Below, one piece after another: positions 32,407 to 42,554 of a stretch of DNA of 64,000 nucleotides; the stretch's first letter is position 1; each line of letters begins with the position of its first letter. The position numbers and the translations under genes were made by a program. The DNA comes from JACDAN01 sp963721345 (lineage in GTDB: Bacteria; Actinomycetota; Thermoleophilia; Gaiellales; Gaiellaceae). Below the pieces are notes generated by a model. It did not search any database, was not told where the DNA came from, and was given only the letters and a program-made list of their open reading frames with translations. The DNA is taken from assembly GCA_963721345.1 (NCBI GenBank), contig CAVRIT010000001.1, positions 868,001 through 932,000 of the forward strand, read 5' to 3'.

Positions 32407-33990
32407 TTACTCCTTGGCGATCAGCCAGTAGCGGAACTGGAACGACGGGTCGAACGTCTCGCCGACGCCCGTGACGCCGTCCCTGACCGCCGCGACCTGC
32501 TTGCCCTGCCAGATCGGGATGATCGGCACTTCCTGGGCGGCAATCTCCTGGATCCGCTCGAAGATCCGCTCGCGCTCGGCCGGGTTGGTCGAGGCCTTCT
32601 GCGCCGCGAGCAGGTCGTCGACGCCCTTGTTCGAGTAGTGGTTCTTGAGGAAGTTGTCCGTGTGGTAGAAGGGCGAAAGGTAGTTGTCGGGGTCCGGGTA
32701 GTCCGGGAACCAGCCGAGCTGGAAGATCGGATACCGGTCCTGCGCGTACGCCTCGCTGTACTGATCCCACTCGGTCGACTTCAGCGTCACCTGGAAGAGG
32801 CCGCTCTCGTCGAGCGCCCGCTTGATCTCTGCGTACTCGTCGGCTGACGAGTCGCCGTAGTGCGTCGGCGTCCACCAGATCTCCGCCTTCACGGGCGTCT
32901 CCACGCCCCCGGCCTGGAGCGCCAGCCGGGCGTTCTCTTTGTTGGGCGCCTCGCCGTAGACGTTCTTGAAGGCGTCGACATGGCTGGCGATGCCCCGCGG
33001 AACCATCGAGTAGAGCGGCTCGACGGTGCCGTTGTAGACGTTGTCGACGATCGCCTGGCGGTCGATCGTGTACGCGATCGCCTTGCGCACGGCGAGAGAC
33101 TTTGCGGGATCGAGGCCGACGTTGAAGACCATGTACCGGATCTCGGTGCCGTTGCCCTCCACGACCTTGAGACCTTCCGCGGTGCGGAGATCCTCGATCT
33201 CGGTTGGCGTCAGGCTCCGGTAGGCGAGGTCGACCTCGCCGTTCTCGACGGCGAGCTTCAGCGCCGACGACTTGTCGTAGTACTGGATCAGGACGCGCTC
33301 GTTCTTGGCAGCCTCGCCGTGGAAGTCCTCGTAGCGGACGAGGGACGTCTGCTCGCCGGCGCGGTACGCGTCGAGCTTGTACGGGCCGGCGCCCATCGCC
33401 TCGGCGTCGGGCTGGAGCTTGTCGCCGGGGTACTCCGCCGGGACGATCCCGCCGCCGCCCGTGGTCATGATGAACGGCCAGGTCGCGTCGGGCTTGTTCA
33501 GGTGGAAGGTGACGGTCATCTCGTCGACGACCTCGACCTCCTCGCCGGTGACCTTGCCGGCCTCCGCGTAGAGCGACCCGAAGAGGCTGGCCGGGCCGTT
33601 CTCGTCGTTGATCCGGTTGACGCGGTCGAAGGAGTGCTTGACGTCCTCCGCGGTCAGGTCGGAGCCGTCGTGGAACTTGAGGCCGGAGCGCAGCTTGCAC
33701 GTGTACGTGCGCGCGTTGTCGAAGTTGCACGACTCGGCCAGCGCGGGCTCGGGCTGGTCGCCGCCCGGAGGCAGGGACAGCAGGCCGAAGATGACGTTGT
33801 AGATGACGTTCCACGAGGGCAGGTCGTAGGAGCCCGCCGGGTCGTACGACACGGGCGTGTCGGTCGTCCCGTGGATGATCGTCGCGCCGTCACCGCCGCC
33901 ACCGCCGTCGTCGTCACCGCCGCAGCCGCCCGCCGCCAAAACGAGCAGCGCGGCGCCGAGCAAGAGCAAGATTTTCAGACTCCGAGCCAC
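32407..33990 (-). CDS. Peptide ABC transporter substrate-binding lipoprotein (OppA-like)
   Basis: A 527-residue SBP family 5 protein. The signal peptide ends in a lipobox (LLVLAAGGCGGDDDGGGGG, Cys near residue 23), so the protein is anchored to the membrane outer face. Family marks: YDPAGSYDLPSWNVIYNVIF, YTCKLRSGLKFHDGSDLTAE (near residue 99) and the C-terminal DNYLSPFYHTDNFLKNHY with VPIIPIWQGKQV. It captures oligopeptides or related compounds for the permease genes downstream. GTG 33990 is preceded by GGGAGG. Confidence 0.92.
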   Translation of the reverse strand: MARSLKILLLLGAALLVLAAGGCGGDDDGGGGGDGATIIHGTTDTPVSYDPAGSYDLPSWNVIYNVIFGLLSLPPGGDQPEPALAESCNFDNARTYTCKLRSGLKFHDGSDLTAEDVKHSFDRVNRINDENGPASLFGSLYAEAGKVTGEEVEVVDEMTVTFHLNKPDATWPFIMTTGGGGIVPAEYPGDKLQPDAEAMGAGPYKLDAYRAGEQTSLVRYEDFHGEAAKNERVLIQYYDKSSALKLAVENGEVDLAYRSLTPTEIEDLRTAEGLKVVEGNGTEIRYMVFNVGLDPAKSLAVRKAIAYTIDRQAIVDNVYNGTVEPLYSMVPRGIASHVDAFKNVYGEAPNKENARLALQAGGVETPVKAEIWWTPTHYGDSSADEYAEIKRALDESGLFQVTLKSTEWDQYSEAYAQDRYPIFQLGWFPDYPDPDNYLSPFYHTDNFLKNHYSNKGVDDLLAAQKASTNPAERERIFERIQEIAAQEVPIIPIWQGKQVAAVRDGVTGVGETFDPSFQFRYWLIAKE

Positions 33991-34032
33991 CTCAGCCTCC
34001 CTTGTCTTCCGTGCAGATCGCGTTCTACGAGT

Positions 34033-34968
34033 CTACGTTCTCGCTTCGCGCGTTCTCGGATCGAGGTAGCCGTACAGGATGTCGACCACGAGGTTGGCCG
34101 CGATGATGATCACCGACAGGAGGACGGTGATCCCCATCACGACCGTGTAGTCGCGAGCTCCGACGGCGATGATGAAGTAGCGGCCGATCCCGGGGATCCC
34201 GAAGATGGTCTCGACGATGAAGGAACCTGCAATCAGAAAGCCGAGCAGTGGCCCCGCGGCGGTCACCGCCGGGATCAGCGAGTTCCGAAGGACGTGCAGC
34301 CCGACGACACGGCGCCACCGCAGGCCCTTGGCCTTCGCCGTGCGGATGTAGTCCTGCTGCAGCGTCTCGAGCATCGATCCGCGCACGATCCGCGCGAGGA
34401 TCGTCGCCGGCCCATGGCCGAGCGCGATCACAGGGAGCAGCCACGACTCCCATCCGCCCCAGCCGTTGGTGGGGAACGGCGTGTAGTCCCGCCACTTGAC
34501 GGCGAAGAAGTAGATCAGGAGGGTCGCGATCAGGAAGTTCGGCAAGGCGAAGCCGGCGTTCACCACCCCCATCGCCATGTAGTCGATCCAGGTGTTCTGC
34601 CGGAGCGCGGCGATGATCCCGAGTGGAATGCCGAAAAGGACGGCGAAGAGCATCGCGAGTGCACCGAGCTTCAGGGAGACCGGGAAGTGCTCCCTGATGA
34701 CGTCGTTCACGTCGCGGTTTCGTTGCCTCATCGAGACTCCGAGATCGAACGTGAACACGTCCTTGACGTAGTAGACGTACTGGACGTACCAGGGCTTGTC
34801 GAGGTTGAACTGACGGTCGAGGTTCTGCTGGATCGAGTCGGGAACCTCACGCTCCGCCGTCTGGAACGGATTCCCCTTGATCGCCTTCATCATCAGGAAG
34901 ACGATCAGGATCACGAGCAGGAGGACGGGGATCGACCAGATCACCCGCCTGACGACGAACCGCAGCAC
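34033..34968 (-). CDS. Extra OppB-like ABC permease
   Basis: A 311-residue permease with the OppB/DppB pattern: LRFVVRRVIWSIPVLLLVIL, the periplasmic region up to RDVNDVIREHFPVSLKLGAL, the EAA loop DYIRTAKAKGLRWRRVVGLH, and FGIPGIGRYFIIAVGARDYT. It lies between the two opp clusters with 123 bases to the upstream ATPase gene and 42 bases to the oppA downstream. It probably belongs with that oppA, which would give the first cluster two OppB-type permeases and one OppC. Confidence 0.88.
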   Translation of the reverse strand: MLRFVVRRVIWSIPVLLLVILIVFLMMKAIKGNPFQTAEREVPDSIQQNLDRQFNLDKPWYVQYVYYVKDVFTFDLGVSMRQRNRDVNDVIREHFPVSLKLGALAMLFAVLFGIPLGIIAALRQNTWIDYMAMGVVNAGFALPNFLIATLLIYFFAVKWRDYTPFPTNGWGGWESWLLPVIALGHGPATILARIVRGSMLETLQQDYIRTAKAKGLRWRRVVGLHVLRNSLIPAVTAAGPLLGFLIAGSFIVETIFGIPGIGRYFIIAVGARDYTVVMGITVLLSVIIIAANLVVDILYGYLDPRTREART

Positions 34969-34977
34969 AGGCAGGCG

Positions 34978-35006
34978 ACGGTACGGGCGGTTTCCGCACG
35001 CGTCAA
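34978..35006 (-). promoter_or_regulatory. Candidate sigma-A promoter for the first opp cluster
   Basis: On the minus strand TTGACG (35006-35001), 17-base spacer, TACCGT (34983-34978), ending about ten bases before ATG 34968, so the message would be nearly leaderless. It is the only plausible promoter in the 123-base gap; two CTTAACG copies lie further upstream. Confidence 0.4.
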
Positions 35007-35091
35007 CGGTTACAAGCCTTGCTTAACGCCTGCTCAAGCGACCCTTAACGAGGCGCAATAGATCGCCTTGGATATCGCGGCTTCGGCCGGG

Positions 35092-36164
<1,073 letters not shown>

Positions 36165-36168
<4 letters not shown>

Positions 36169-37175
36169 GAGACCACGGCGGCGCGCATCCGCTCCCACTC
36201 CTCGACGGGTACCGGGTTGAAGCACGCGACCTTGTGTCCCGGCTCGATCTCCTCGAGCGGCGGGACCTCCTGCCGGGACAGGTCGACCTCGTAGCGACAC
36301 CTCGGCTGGAACGGGCAGGCCTGCGGCGCAGCCAGCATGTCGCGCGGCGACCCCTCGATCGGCTGGAGGCGCTCGCGGCGCGCGGCGTCGAGCCGCGGAA
36401 TGCTCTGCAGCAGGCCGACGGTGTAGGGATGGCGCGGACGGCTGAAAAGCTGCTGCGCCGTGCCCGTCTCCATGAAGAGACCGGCGTACATGACGTTGAC
36501 CCGCTCGCACATCCCGGCGACGACGCCAAGGTCGTGGGTGATCAAGATCAGCGCCGCGTTCTCCTCGGCGACGAGCTCGCGGAGGAGGTTGAGGATCTGC
36601 GCCTGGATCGTCACGTCGAGCGCCGTCGTCGGCTCGTCGGCGATCAGCACCTTCGGCTTGCAGGCGAGCGCCATCGCGATCATCGCGCGCTGGCGCATGC
36701 CGCCGGAGAACTGGTGCGGATAGTCCCGCACGCGCTTCTCAGCCGCCGGGATGCCGACGCGGTCGAGTAGCTCGGCGGCGCGGCGCTCCGCTTCCTTCCC
36801 CTTCATCCCGAAGTGAATCTCGAGCGCTTCGGCGATCTGACGGCCGATCGTGAGCACGGGGTTCAGGCTCGTCATCGGGTCCTGGAAGATCATCGCGATC
36901 TCCTTGCCGCGCACCTGCCGCAGCTGGCGGTCCTTGAGGCCGAGCAGATCGCGGCCGCCGAACATCGCCGTGCCCGAGCTCACCTTTCCCGCGCGCGGCA
37001 GGATCCCGAGGATCGCGAGCGAGGTGACGCTCTTGCCGCAGCCCGACTCGCCGACGATCCCGAGCGTCTCCCCCGGAGCGATGTCGAAGGAGATCCCGTT
37101 GACGGCGTGAATCGTCCCGCGGCGCGTCCAGAACTCGACGCGGAGGTCCTCCACGGAGAGGAGCGGCTCTCTCAT
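36165..37175 (-). CDS. Oligopeptide ABC transporter ATPase (OppD-like), second cluster
   Basis: A 336-residue ATPase: Walker A GESGCGKSVTSLAILGI, Q-loop IFQDPMTSLNPVLTIG, signature FSGGMRQRAMIAMALAC, Walker B VLIADEPTTALDVTIQ, switch LITHDLGVVAGMCE and C-terminal ACPFQPRCRYEVDLS. ATG 37175 overlaps the OppC stop (ATGA). Confidence 0.92.
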
Positions 37176-38083
37176 CGGCCGCGCAGCTTCGGGTCGAAGG
37201 CCTCGCGGAGGCCGTCGCCGATCAGGTTGAAGCCGAGCACAGAGATCACGATCGCCGTCCCCGGGATCAGTGCGACGAGCGGCGCGGTCTGGAGGTACTC
37301 GTTCACCTCGGTGAGCATGCTCCCCCACTCCGGCGTCTCGTCCGGGTCCTGCAGGCCGATGCCGAGGAAGCCGAGGCCGGCGACGTCGATGATCGCCGTC
37401 GCCATCGCGAGTGTCCCCGTGACGATCACCGGCGAGATCGCATTCGGCAGGATGTGCGCGAAGAGAATCGATGGCCGCCGGATGCCGGCCGCCTTTGCGG
37501 CGGTGACGAAGTCGGCCTCCCGCTGGGCGAGAATCGAGCCGCGAATCAGGCGCGCGAAGATTGGGACGTTCGCCAGGCCGACGGCGATCATCACCTCCTT
37601 GAGCCCCGGGCCGAGCGCCGCGACGATCCCGATCGCCAGCAGCAGGCCGGGGATCGCGAGCATGATGTCCATCAGGCGCATGATCGTGGAGTCGATGAAG
37701 CCGCCCACGTAGCCCGCGATCGCGCCCAAGAAGACGCCGATCGACAGTCCGATGGCGACGGAGATGACCCCGATCAGCAGCGAGACGCGGGCGCCGTAGA
37801 CGATCCGCGAGAACAGATCGCGCCCGAGCGGATCGACGCCGAACCAGTGCTCGGCGGAGGGCCCGGGGCAGCAGCCGTTGGCGATCAGGATCAGGTTCTG
37901 CTCGGCCGGGTCGTGGGTCGCGATCCACGGCGCGAAGATCGCGCAGATCACGAAGACGAAAACGAAGAAGAAGCCGACGAAGGCGCCCGGGTTCCGGATC
38001 AGCCGGTGAAGAGCGTCGCGCCAGAGGCCGGTGGGCGCCTCGAGGTGCTGGAGTTGTTGGGCTTCGGCCTCGGCGACACTCAT
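37172..38083 (-). CDS. Oligopeptide ABC transporter permease (OppC-like), second cluster
   Basis: A 303-residue permease: cytoplasmic tail, first helix AFVGFFFVFVFVICAIFAPW, the HWFGVDPLGRDLFSRIVYGA loop, EAA loop DFVTAAKAAGIRRPSILFAH, and LGIGLQDPDETPEWGSML. ATG 38083 overlaps the OppB stop; the frame is open further upstream but only as a shadow of oppB. Confidence 0.92.
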   Translation of the reverse strand: MSVAEAEAQQLQHLEAPTGLWRDALHRLIRNPGAFVGFFFVFVFVICAIFAPWIATHDPAEQNLILIANGCCPGPSAEHWFGVDPLGRDLFSRIVYGARVSLLIGVISVAIGLSIGVFLGAIAGYVGGFIDSTIMRLMDIMLAIPGLLLAIGIVAALGPGLKEVMIAVGLANVPIFARLIRGSILAQREADFVTAAKAAGIRRPSILFAHILPNAISPVIVTGTLAMATAIIDVAGLGFLGIGLQDPDETPEWGSMLTEVNEYLQTAPLVALIPGTAIVISVLGFNLIGDGLREAFDPKLRGR

Positions 38084-39084
38084 GAGTATCGAATCCGTGG
38101 ATTGATGATCGCGTAGGAGATGTCCACGATCAGGTTGACGATCACGAAGACGAACGCGAGGAAGAGGATCCCGCCCTGGAGCACGGCGTAGTCGCGATTC
38201 TCGATCGCGGCGCGAAGCCACGACCCGATGCCCGGGAAGGCGAAGACGGTTTCGGTGAGGATTGCGCCGGAGAGCAGCAGCCCCACCTGGAGGCCGATGA
38301 TCGTCGTGATCGGCAGCAGGGCATTGCGGAGGATGTGGCGGCGGTCGACTGCGAACGGTCCAAGCCCCTTCGCGCGGGCGGTGCGGACGTAGTCCTCGTT
38401 CTGGACGTCCAGCGCCGAGGCCCGGGTGATGCGCGTGATGATCGCGAGCGGGATCGATCCGAGGGCGATCGCCGGCAGGATCAGGTGCTTCAGGACGTCT
38501 TTCAGCGTCGCCCAGTCGCGCGTGATGATCGCGTCGAGGACGTAGAAGTTCGTCGGGTGCTCGACCTCGCTGGTGACGTCGATCCGACCTACGCTGGGTA
38601 ACCAGCCGAGCCTCACCGCAAAGACGTACTTCAGCAGGATCGCGAGGAAGAAGACGGGGATCGAGACCCCGATCAGCGAGATGAACAGGCTCGAGTGATC
38701 GATGATCCCGCCGTGCCGCTTCGCGGCGATGAACCCGAGTGGGATCCCGAGGATCGTCGCGAACAGCATCGCCGCGATCGCCAGTTCAATGGTCGCCGGG
38801 AAGCGCTCCTTGATCTCGTCCGTGACCTCGCGATGCGTCGAGGCGCTGACGCCGAACTCGAAGCCCGCGGTCTGCTTGACGTACTTCCAGTACTGGACGT
38901 AGACCGGCTCCCTCAGGCCGAAGCGCTCTTCGTACTCCTTGACGAGCGCCGGCGTCGAGCGCTCGCCCAGGAGCGAGTCGGCCGGGCTTCCCGGGAGCGC
39001 CCGAACCCAGACGAAGACGAGAATCGAGAGCCCGACGAGGATCGGGACAAGGAGCAGCAGCCGGCGGACGATGAAACGCAACAT
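38080..39084 (-). CDS. Oligopeptide ABC transporter permease (OppB-like), second cluster
   Basis: A 334-residue permease: LRFIVRRLLLLVPILVGLSI, ALPGSPADSLLGERSTPALV, EAA loop DYVRTARAKGLGPFAVDRRH, and FAFPGIGSWLRAAIENRDYA. It begins 29 bases after the stop of the binding-protein gene and is coupled to OppC by an ATGA overlap. Confidence 0.93.
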   Translation of the reverse strand: MLRFIVRRLLLLVPILVGLSILVFVWVRALPGSPADSLLGERSTPALVKEYEERFGLREPVYVQYWKYVKQTAGFEFGVSASTHREVTDEIKERFPATIELAIAAMLFATILGIPLGFIAAKRHGGIIDHSSLFISLIGVSIPVFFLAILLKYVFAVRLGWLPSVGRIDVTSEVEHPTNFYVLDAIITRDWATLKDVLKHLILPAIALGSIPLAIITRITRASALDVQNEDYVRTARAKGLGPFAVDRRHILRNALLPITTIIGLQVGLLLSGAILTETVFAFPGIGSWLRAAIENRDYAVLQGGILFLAFVFVIVNLIVDISYAIINPRIRYS

Positions 39085-39113
39085 CTACTCGTCCGCCGGC
39101 TGTGTCCTACTGC

Positions 39114-40775
39114 TTACTGTCCTCCGATGCTGACGCCGTAGAACGACTCGGTGCCAACCGGGCTCGCTTTGTAGCCCGTCACCCTGCGCTCCACGCCGAC
39201 ACCAGGCCGGGAGTGGGCATAGGGAACGGCCGGCAGGAACTCCATCAGGAGCCTGTTGACCTCCTGGTAGAGCTTGAGCCGCGTCTTCACGGCCACTGTC
39301 GCCTCGGCCCGGTCGAGGAGGCGAGAGATCTTGAGGTGCTCGCCCCTCTTCGTGAGGCCGAACTGCGGGTTGGCGCTCTGGAAGAAGGTGCCGACGAAGT
39401 TGTCCGCGTCGGCGTAGTCACCGGTCCACCCGATGATGTTCAGGTGGCCGCCGGCGCCTTCGTTCACGTGCTTCACGTAGTCGGGCCGCCACGGCTCGCT
39501 CACGAGGTTCACCTCGAACCCTGAACGCTCGAGACTCGCCTTGAACGCGGCGGTGTTGAGGTTCGGGCTCGGCATGTACGGTCGCGAGACACCGGTCGGC
39601 GTGAAGAAGTCGATCTTGACCGGCAGCGTCAGGCCAGCCTGGCGCAGCAGTCGCTTCGACATCTCCGGGTCGAAGGCGTAACGCTTGACCTTCGTGTTGT
39701 AGCCGGGCACCGACGGCGGCATGAACGCGTGCGCCACCACCGCGCGGCCGGCATAGAACGAGTTCACGACGCCCTGCCGGTCGAGACCGTGCGCAACCGC
39801 CCGCCGGACGAGCTTGTTGTTCATCGGCGGCTTGGACTGGTTGATCGTCACGTACGCGACGTTGAACGGCGGCCGGTCGATCAGGCGAAGCTTCGAGTTG
39901 CTCCTGATCGTCGGCATGTCCTGCGGCGCGACGAGGTCGTAGCCGTTGATCTCACCGGTCTGGAGCGCCTGGAGCCGGGCCGTGTTGTTGCTGATCGGCC
40001 GGATGATGATCCGGGCGATCGACGACCGCTTGCCCCAGAAGCTGTTGTTCCGGTCGAGGATCACGCGCTGGCCGACCGTCCACGAGTTGAACTTGAACGG
40101 ACCAGTGCCGGTCGGGTGGCTGAACGCGTAGCTGCCCGTCGGCCGGAAGGTGCCGGAGACGAGCTCACCCTGGTTGGCGCCGTAGCGGGCCATGGCCGTC
40201 GGGCTCTGCATCGCGAATGCCGGAAGCACGAGCGAAGGCACGAACGGACCCGAACGCCGGTTCAGTGTGATCCGGGCCACATACCTGCCGAGGCCGCGAC
40301 AGCTGCGGTACAGCGGCTTGCTGACGCCGACCGTCTGTGGCTCGTTGACGCGGAATCCGCCGAACAGCTGGCGGTAGTAGTAGCTCGCCGACGGGTCCTG
40401 GAACGGCCCGCGCCAGTTGTACCAGCGGTTGAAGTTCGCACAGACGGCGGCTGAGTTGAACGCCGTGCCGTCGTGGAACTTCACGCCTTTACGAAGCGTG
40501 AACGTCCAGACCTTGCCGGTCCTGTTCACACGCCAGCTCTTCGCGAGCGCAGGCGCGAGCGTCGTCGTCCCCGGCTTGAGCTGGACGAGCGTGTCGAAGA
40601 TCTGTCTGGCGACTCTGAATGACTCGCCGTCCGAGACGAGCGCTGGATCCAGGTATGTCGGATCCGCCGCGCCCGCATAGATGAACGTGGTGTTTGTCGC
40701 AGCACCCGCTGCCCCGAGCACGATCATCGTGCTCAGAGCCGCGAACAGCGCCGCGACTCCTTTTTTACCCCTCAA
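39114..40775 (-). CDS. Peptide ABC transporter substrate-binding protein, second cluster
   Basis: A 553-residue SBP family 5 protein: YLDPALVSDGESFRVARQIF, WTFTLRKGVKFHDGTAFNSA (near residue 92), YNTKVKRYAFDPEMSKRLLR, and ADNFVGTFFQSANPQFG. The signal peptide ends in AGAAGAATN without a lipobox Cys, unlike the first cluster's OppA, so it would be released or held some other way. The start is TTG 40775 with a good AAGGAGC eight to ten bases upstream. It heads the five-gene minus-strand operon. Confidence 0.9.
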   Translation of the reverse strand: MRGKKGVAALFAALSTMIVLGAAGAATNTTFIYAGAADPTYLDPALVSDGESFRVARQIFDTLVQLKPGTTTLAPALAKSWRVNRTGKVWTFTLRKGVKFHDGTAFNSAAVCANFNRWYNWRGPFQDPSASYYYRQLFGGFRVNEPQTVGVSKPLYRSCRGLGRYVARITLNRRSGPFVPSLVLPAFAMQSPTAMARYGANQGELVSGTFRPTGSYAFSHPTGTGPFKFNSWTVGQRVILDRNNSFWGKRSSIARIIIRPISNNTARLQALQTGEINGYDLVAPQDMPTIRSNSKLRLIDRPPFNVAYVTINQSKPPMNNKLVRRAVAHGLDRQGVVNSFYAGRAVVAHAFMPPSVPGYNTKVKRYAFDPEMSKRLLRQAGLTLPVKIDFFTPTGVSRPYMPSPNLNTAAFKASLERSGFEVNLVSEPWRPDYVKHVNEGAGGHLNIIGWTGDYADADNFVGTFFQSANPQFGLTKRGEHLKISRLLDRAEATVAVKTRLKLYQEVNRLLMEFLPAVPYAHSRPGVGVERRVTGYKASPVGTESFYGVSIGGQ

Positions 40776-40912
40776 ATCCTGCTCCTTTCGCTGAGGCCCC
40801 CCTCAATGGCGGCCGTGCGTCAGTGGTTACGAAGCTATGACGCGGAAGTAGGGAAGAGGTTAACGCGCTTTGTCCCTGTTTGGAGCATCGTCAGCCGGGA
40901 AAACCCATCCTT

Positions 40913-41083
40913 GTGCGCCGGACGACCTTCCTCCTGCTGATCTACCTCGTAATCGGAGTCGTCGTCGCGTATGCCGAGGACTACCTCGGGGACGTCGACC
41001 GGACGAAGCGCCTGATCTCCGCGATCCTCGCGATCGTGCTCTGGCCGCTCGTGCTGATCGGCTTCGACGTGAAGGTGACCTAG
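40913..41083 (+). CDS. Small two-helix membrane protein, 56 aa
   Basis: From GTG 40913: RRTTFLLLIYLVIGVVVAYA and a second helix SAILAIVLWPLVLIGFDVKV joined by a charged EDYLGDVDRTKRL loop. Small proteins of this shape are common in Thermoleophilia; no function known. ATG 40880 would add 11 residues of poor quality. The 137 bases upstream (40776-40912) hold the promoter region of the second opp cluster on the other strand. The stop overlaps that of the Hcp-like gene tail to tail. Confidence 0.55.
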   Translation: MRRTTFLLLIYLVIGVVVAYAEDYLGDVDRTKRLISAILAIVLWPLVLIGFDVKVT

Positions 41084-42055
41084 GCTTGCGGTAGCGTCCA
41101 GTCGTCGGTGCCGAGCGTCTTCTCGACCTCGACCTCGACCTTCGAGTACGTGAATTGCAGCTCCTGGGTCGCGAACCCGCCGCTGGCGGCGGCGACGGAT
41201 GCCCCGGAGTCCTCCACCGCGACCGGGACGGCGTTCGAGTAGGTGTACTTGCCGTAGGTCTCGACGACGCCGGTCTGTGGGTTCAGGCGTCGGAGCTCGA
41301 TCGTGATCGAGCCCAGCTGGCCGTTCTGTGCAGCCTTCGTCAGGACTTCGGCGGTCAGCGCGTCGATCGCACGCCGCACCACGACAGGCTTGTGCTGACG
41401 CTTGCCGCTCGCCTGCCCGCTGGCGGGGTCACGCGGCGAGGACACTCCCGTAGCGAAACCGACGATCGGCACCGGCTTCGAGCTGATGGACGGCACCGTC
41501 ATCTGTCCGATCACTTGGTTCATGGAAGCAGCAGGCCGCGCGGTCTTCGCGAGCTCGGTGATGGCTGACTCGAAGGACAGCTTCACGGTCTCGCTCGTCG
41601 TGTCGTCCCAGCCCGCGACACTCGCATTCGTGAACGTGTACGTGGCGTAGGTCGTGAAGACATCACCGCCTGCGGGCGTCTGCAGCTCGAGCTTCGCGGA
41701 CGTGAGGTTCTCGTTGTTCACGAGCATCCTGAACAGGACCGGCGAGCTCGCGTCGATCGGCTTGATCACCTCGAGCCACTGGTATCGCGGTTGGCCGGAG
41801 GCCTGGCCGGTGGCGACATTGTGCGGAACCTTGATACCCCAGGTGAAGCTGCGAACCGGAATGACGTGCGTCCCGCTCACCTGGCCCGGTGATCGTGAGC
41901 TTGCCGACGTCGTAACCGCTTGCTGTCGGCTCGACGAGCGCAGCTGCTCGGCGATCCTCGCCGCCGGCGTCGCCCAAGATGAGCCAGAGCGGGACTGCTG
42001 CCACTGCGGCGACGAGAGCTGCTGCACCGATCAGGAGGACGCGTCGCATGCTCAC
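41080..42055 (-). CDS. Membrane-anchored protein with two Hcp-like domains (one frameshift)
   Basis: It begins at GTG 42055 with a single anchor (RRVLLIGAAALVAAVAAVPL with WLILGDAGGE), then YDVGKLTITGPG. After a one-base frame change near 41885-41895 it continues with two tandem domains of the type VI secretion Hcp family. Domain 1: VIPVRSFTWGIKVPHNVATG, WLEVIKPIDASSPVLFRMLV, SETVKLSFE. Domain 2: PVPIVGFATGVSSPRDPASG, VVVRRAIDALTAEVLTKAAQ, LQFTYSKVEVEVE. Hcp normally forms hexameric rings; actinomycetes have secreted Hcp-like proteins without a type VI system, and none is seen here. Its start overlaps the stop of the 140-residue gene (GTGA). Confidence 0.7.
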
Positions 42056-42474
42056 TTCAGGTTGTTGATGATCGCCTGATGCGTTTCGGCGTATTTCTTG
42101 GAGAGGTTGGACAGCATCGACATCGTCTGTTGCTGGCGCTCTAGGGCCTGCTGCAGGGCAAGCTGGTCTTGCTGGGTCAGCGCATCGACGAGGGCGGCCT
42201 TGTAGAAGCTGTTCTCCTTGATCGAGGTCTGCGTGGCCGCGATCCTCGCCTCGCCCTGGTCACCTTGCAGCTCGGCGTCGAGGGTAGCGAGCAGCTGATT
42301 GAGCTCCGGGCAGCCGCGAACTCTCGCTGCGCTGCAGTCGAGCGCCGCCCGGGTCGGCTGTGTCAGGGCTCCCTGAGTCCGTTCGCCGCCGTCGTCGTCG
42401 AGCACCAGCCAGACGGGGATCGCCGCTGCGAAGGCGATTAAAACCGCTGCTCCGATCCAGATTCCGCGCCTCAT
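42052..42474 (-). CDS. Membrane-anchored helical protein, 140 aa
   Basis: The anchor RRGIWIGAAVLIAFAAAIPV with WLVLDDDGGE is clearly related to that of the Hcp-like protein encoded next, so the two share a targeting or cleavage region. The outer part has two Cys in ALDCSAARVRGCPELNQLL, then a long helix ending QQALERQQQTMSMLSNLSKK. No known domain. It is divergent from the PrsW-STAND gene with 80 bases between the starts. Confidence 0.65.
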   Translation of the reverse strand: MRRGIWIGAAVLIAFAAAIPVWLVLDDDGGERTQGALTQPTRAALDCSAARVRGCPELNQLLATLDAELQGDQGEARIAATQTSIKENSFYKAALVDALTQQDQLALQQALERQQQTMSMLSNLSKKYAETHQAIINNLK

Positions 42475-42554
42475 CCGTGTGCCTCCTGCGAGAGTGCGCC
42501 TTTACCTGCGCCCTTGTCAAGACGGCCCGTAACGTTGTTTTCTTCCAGTAGCGA

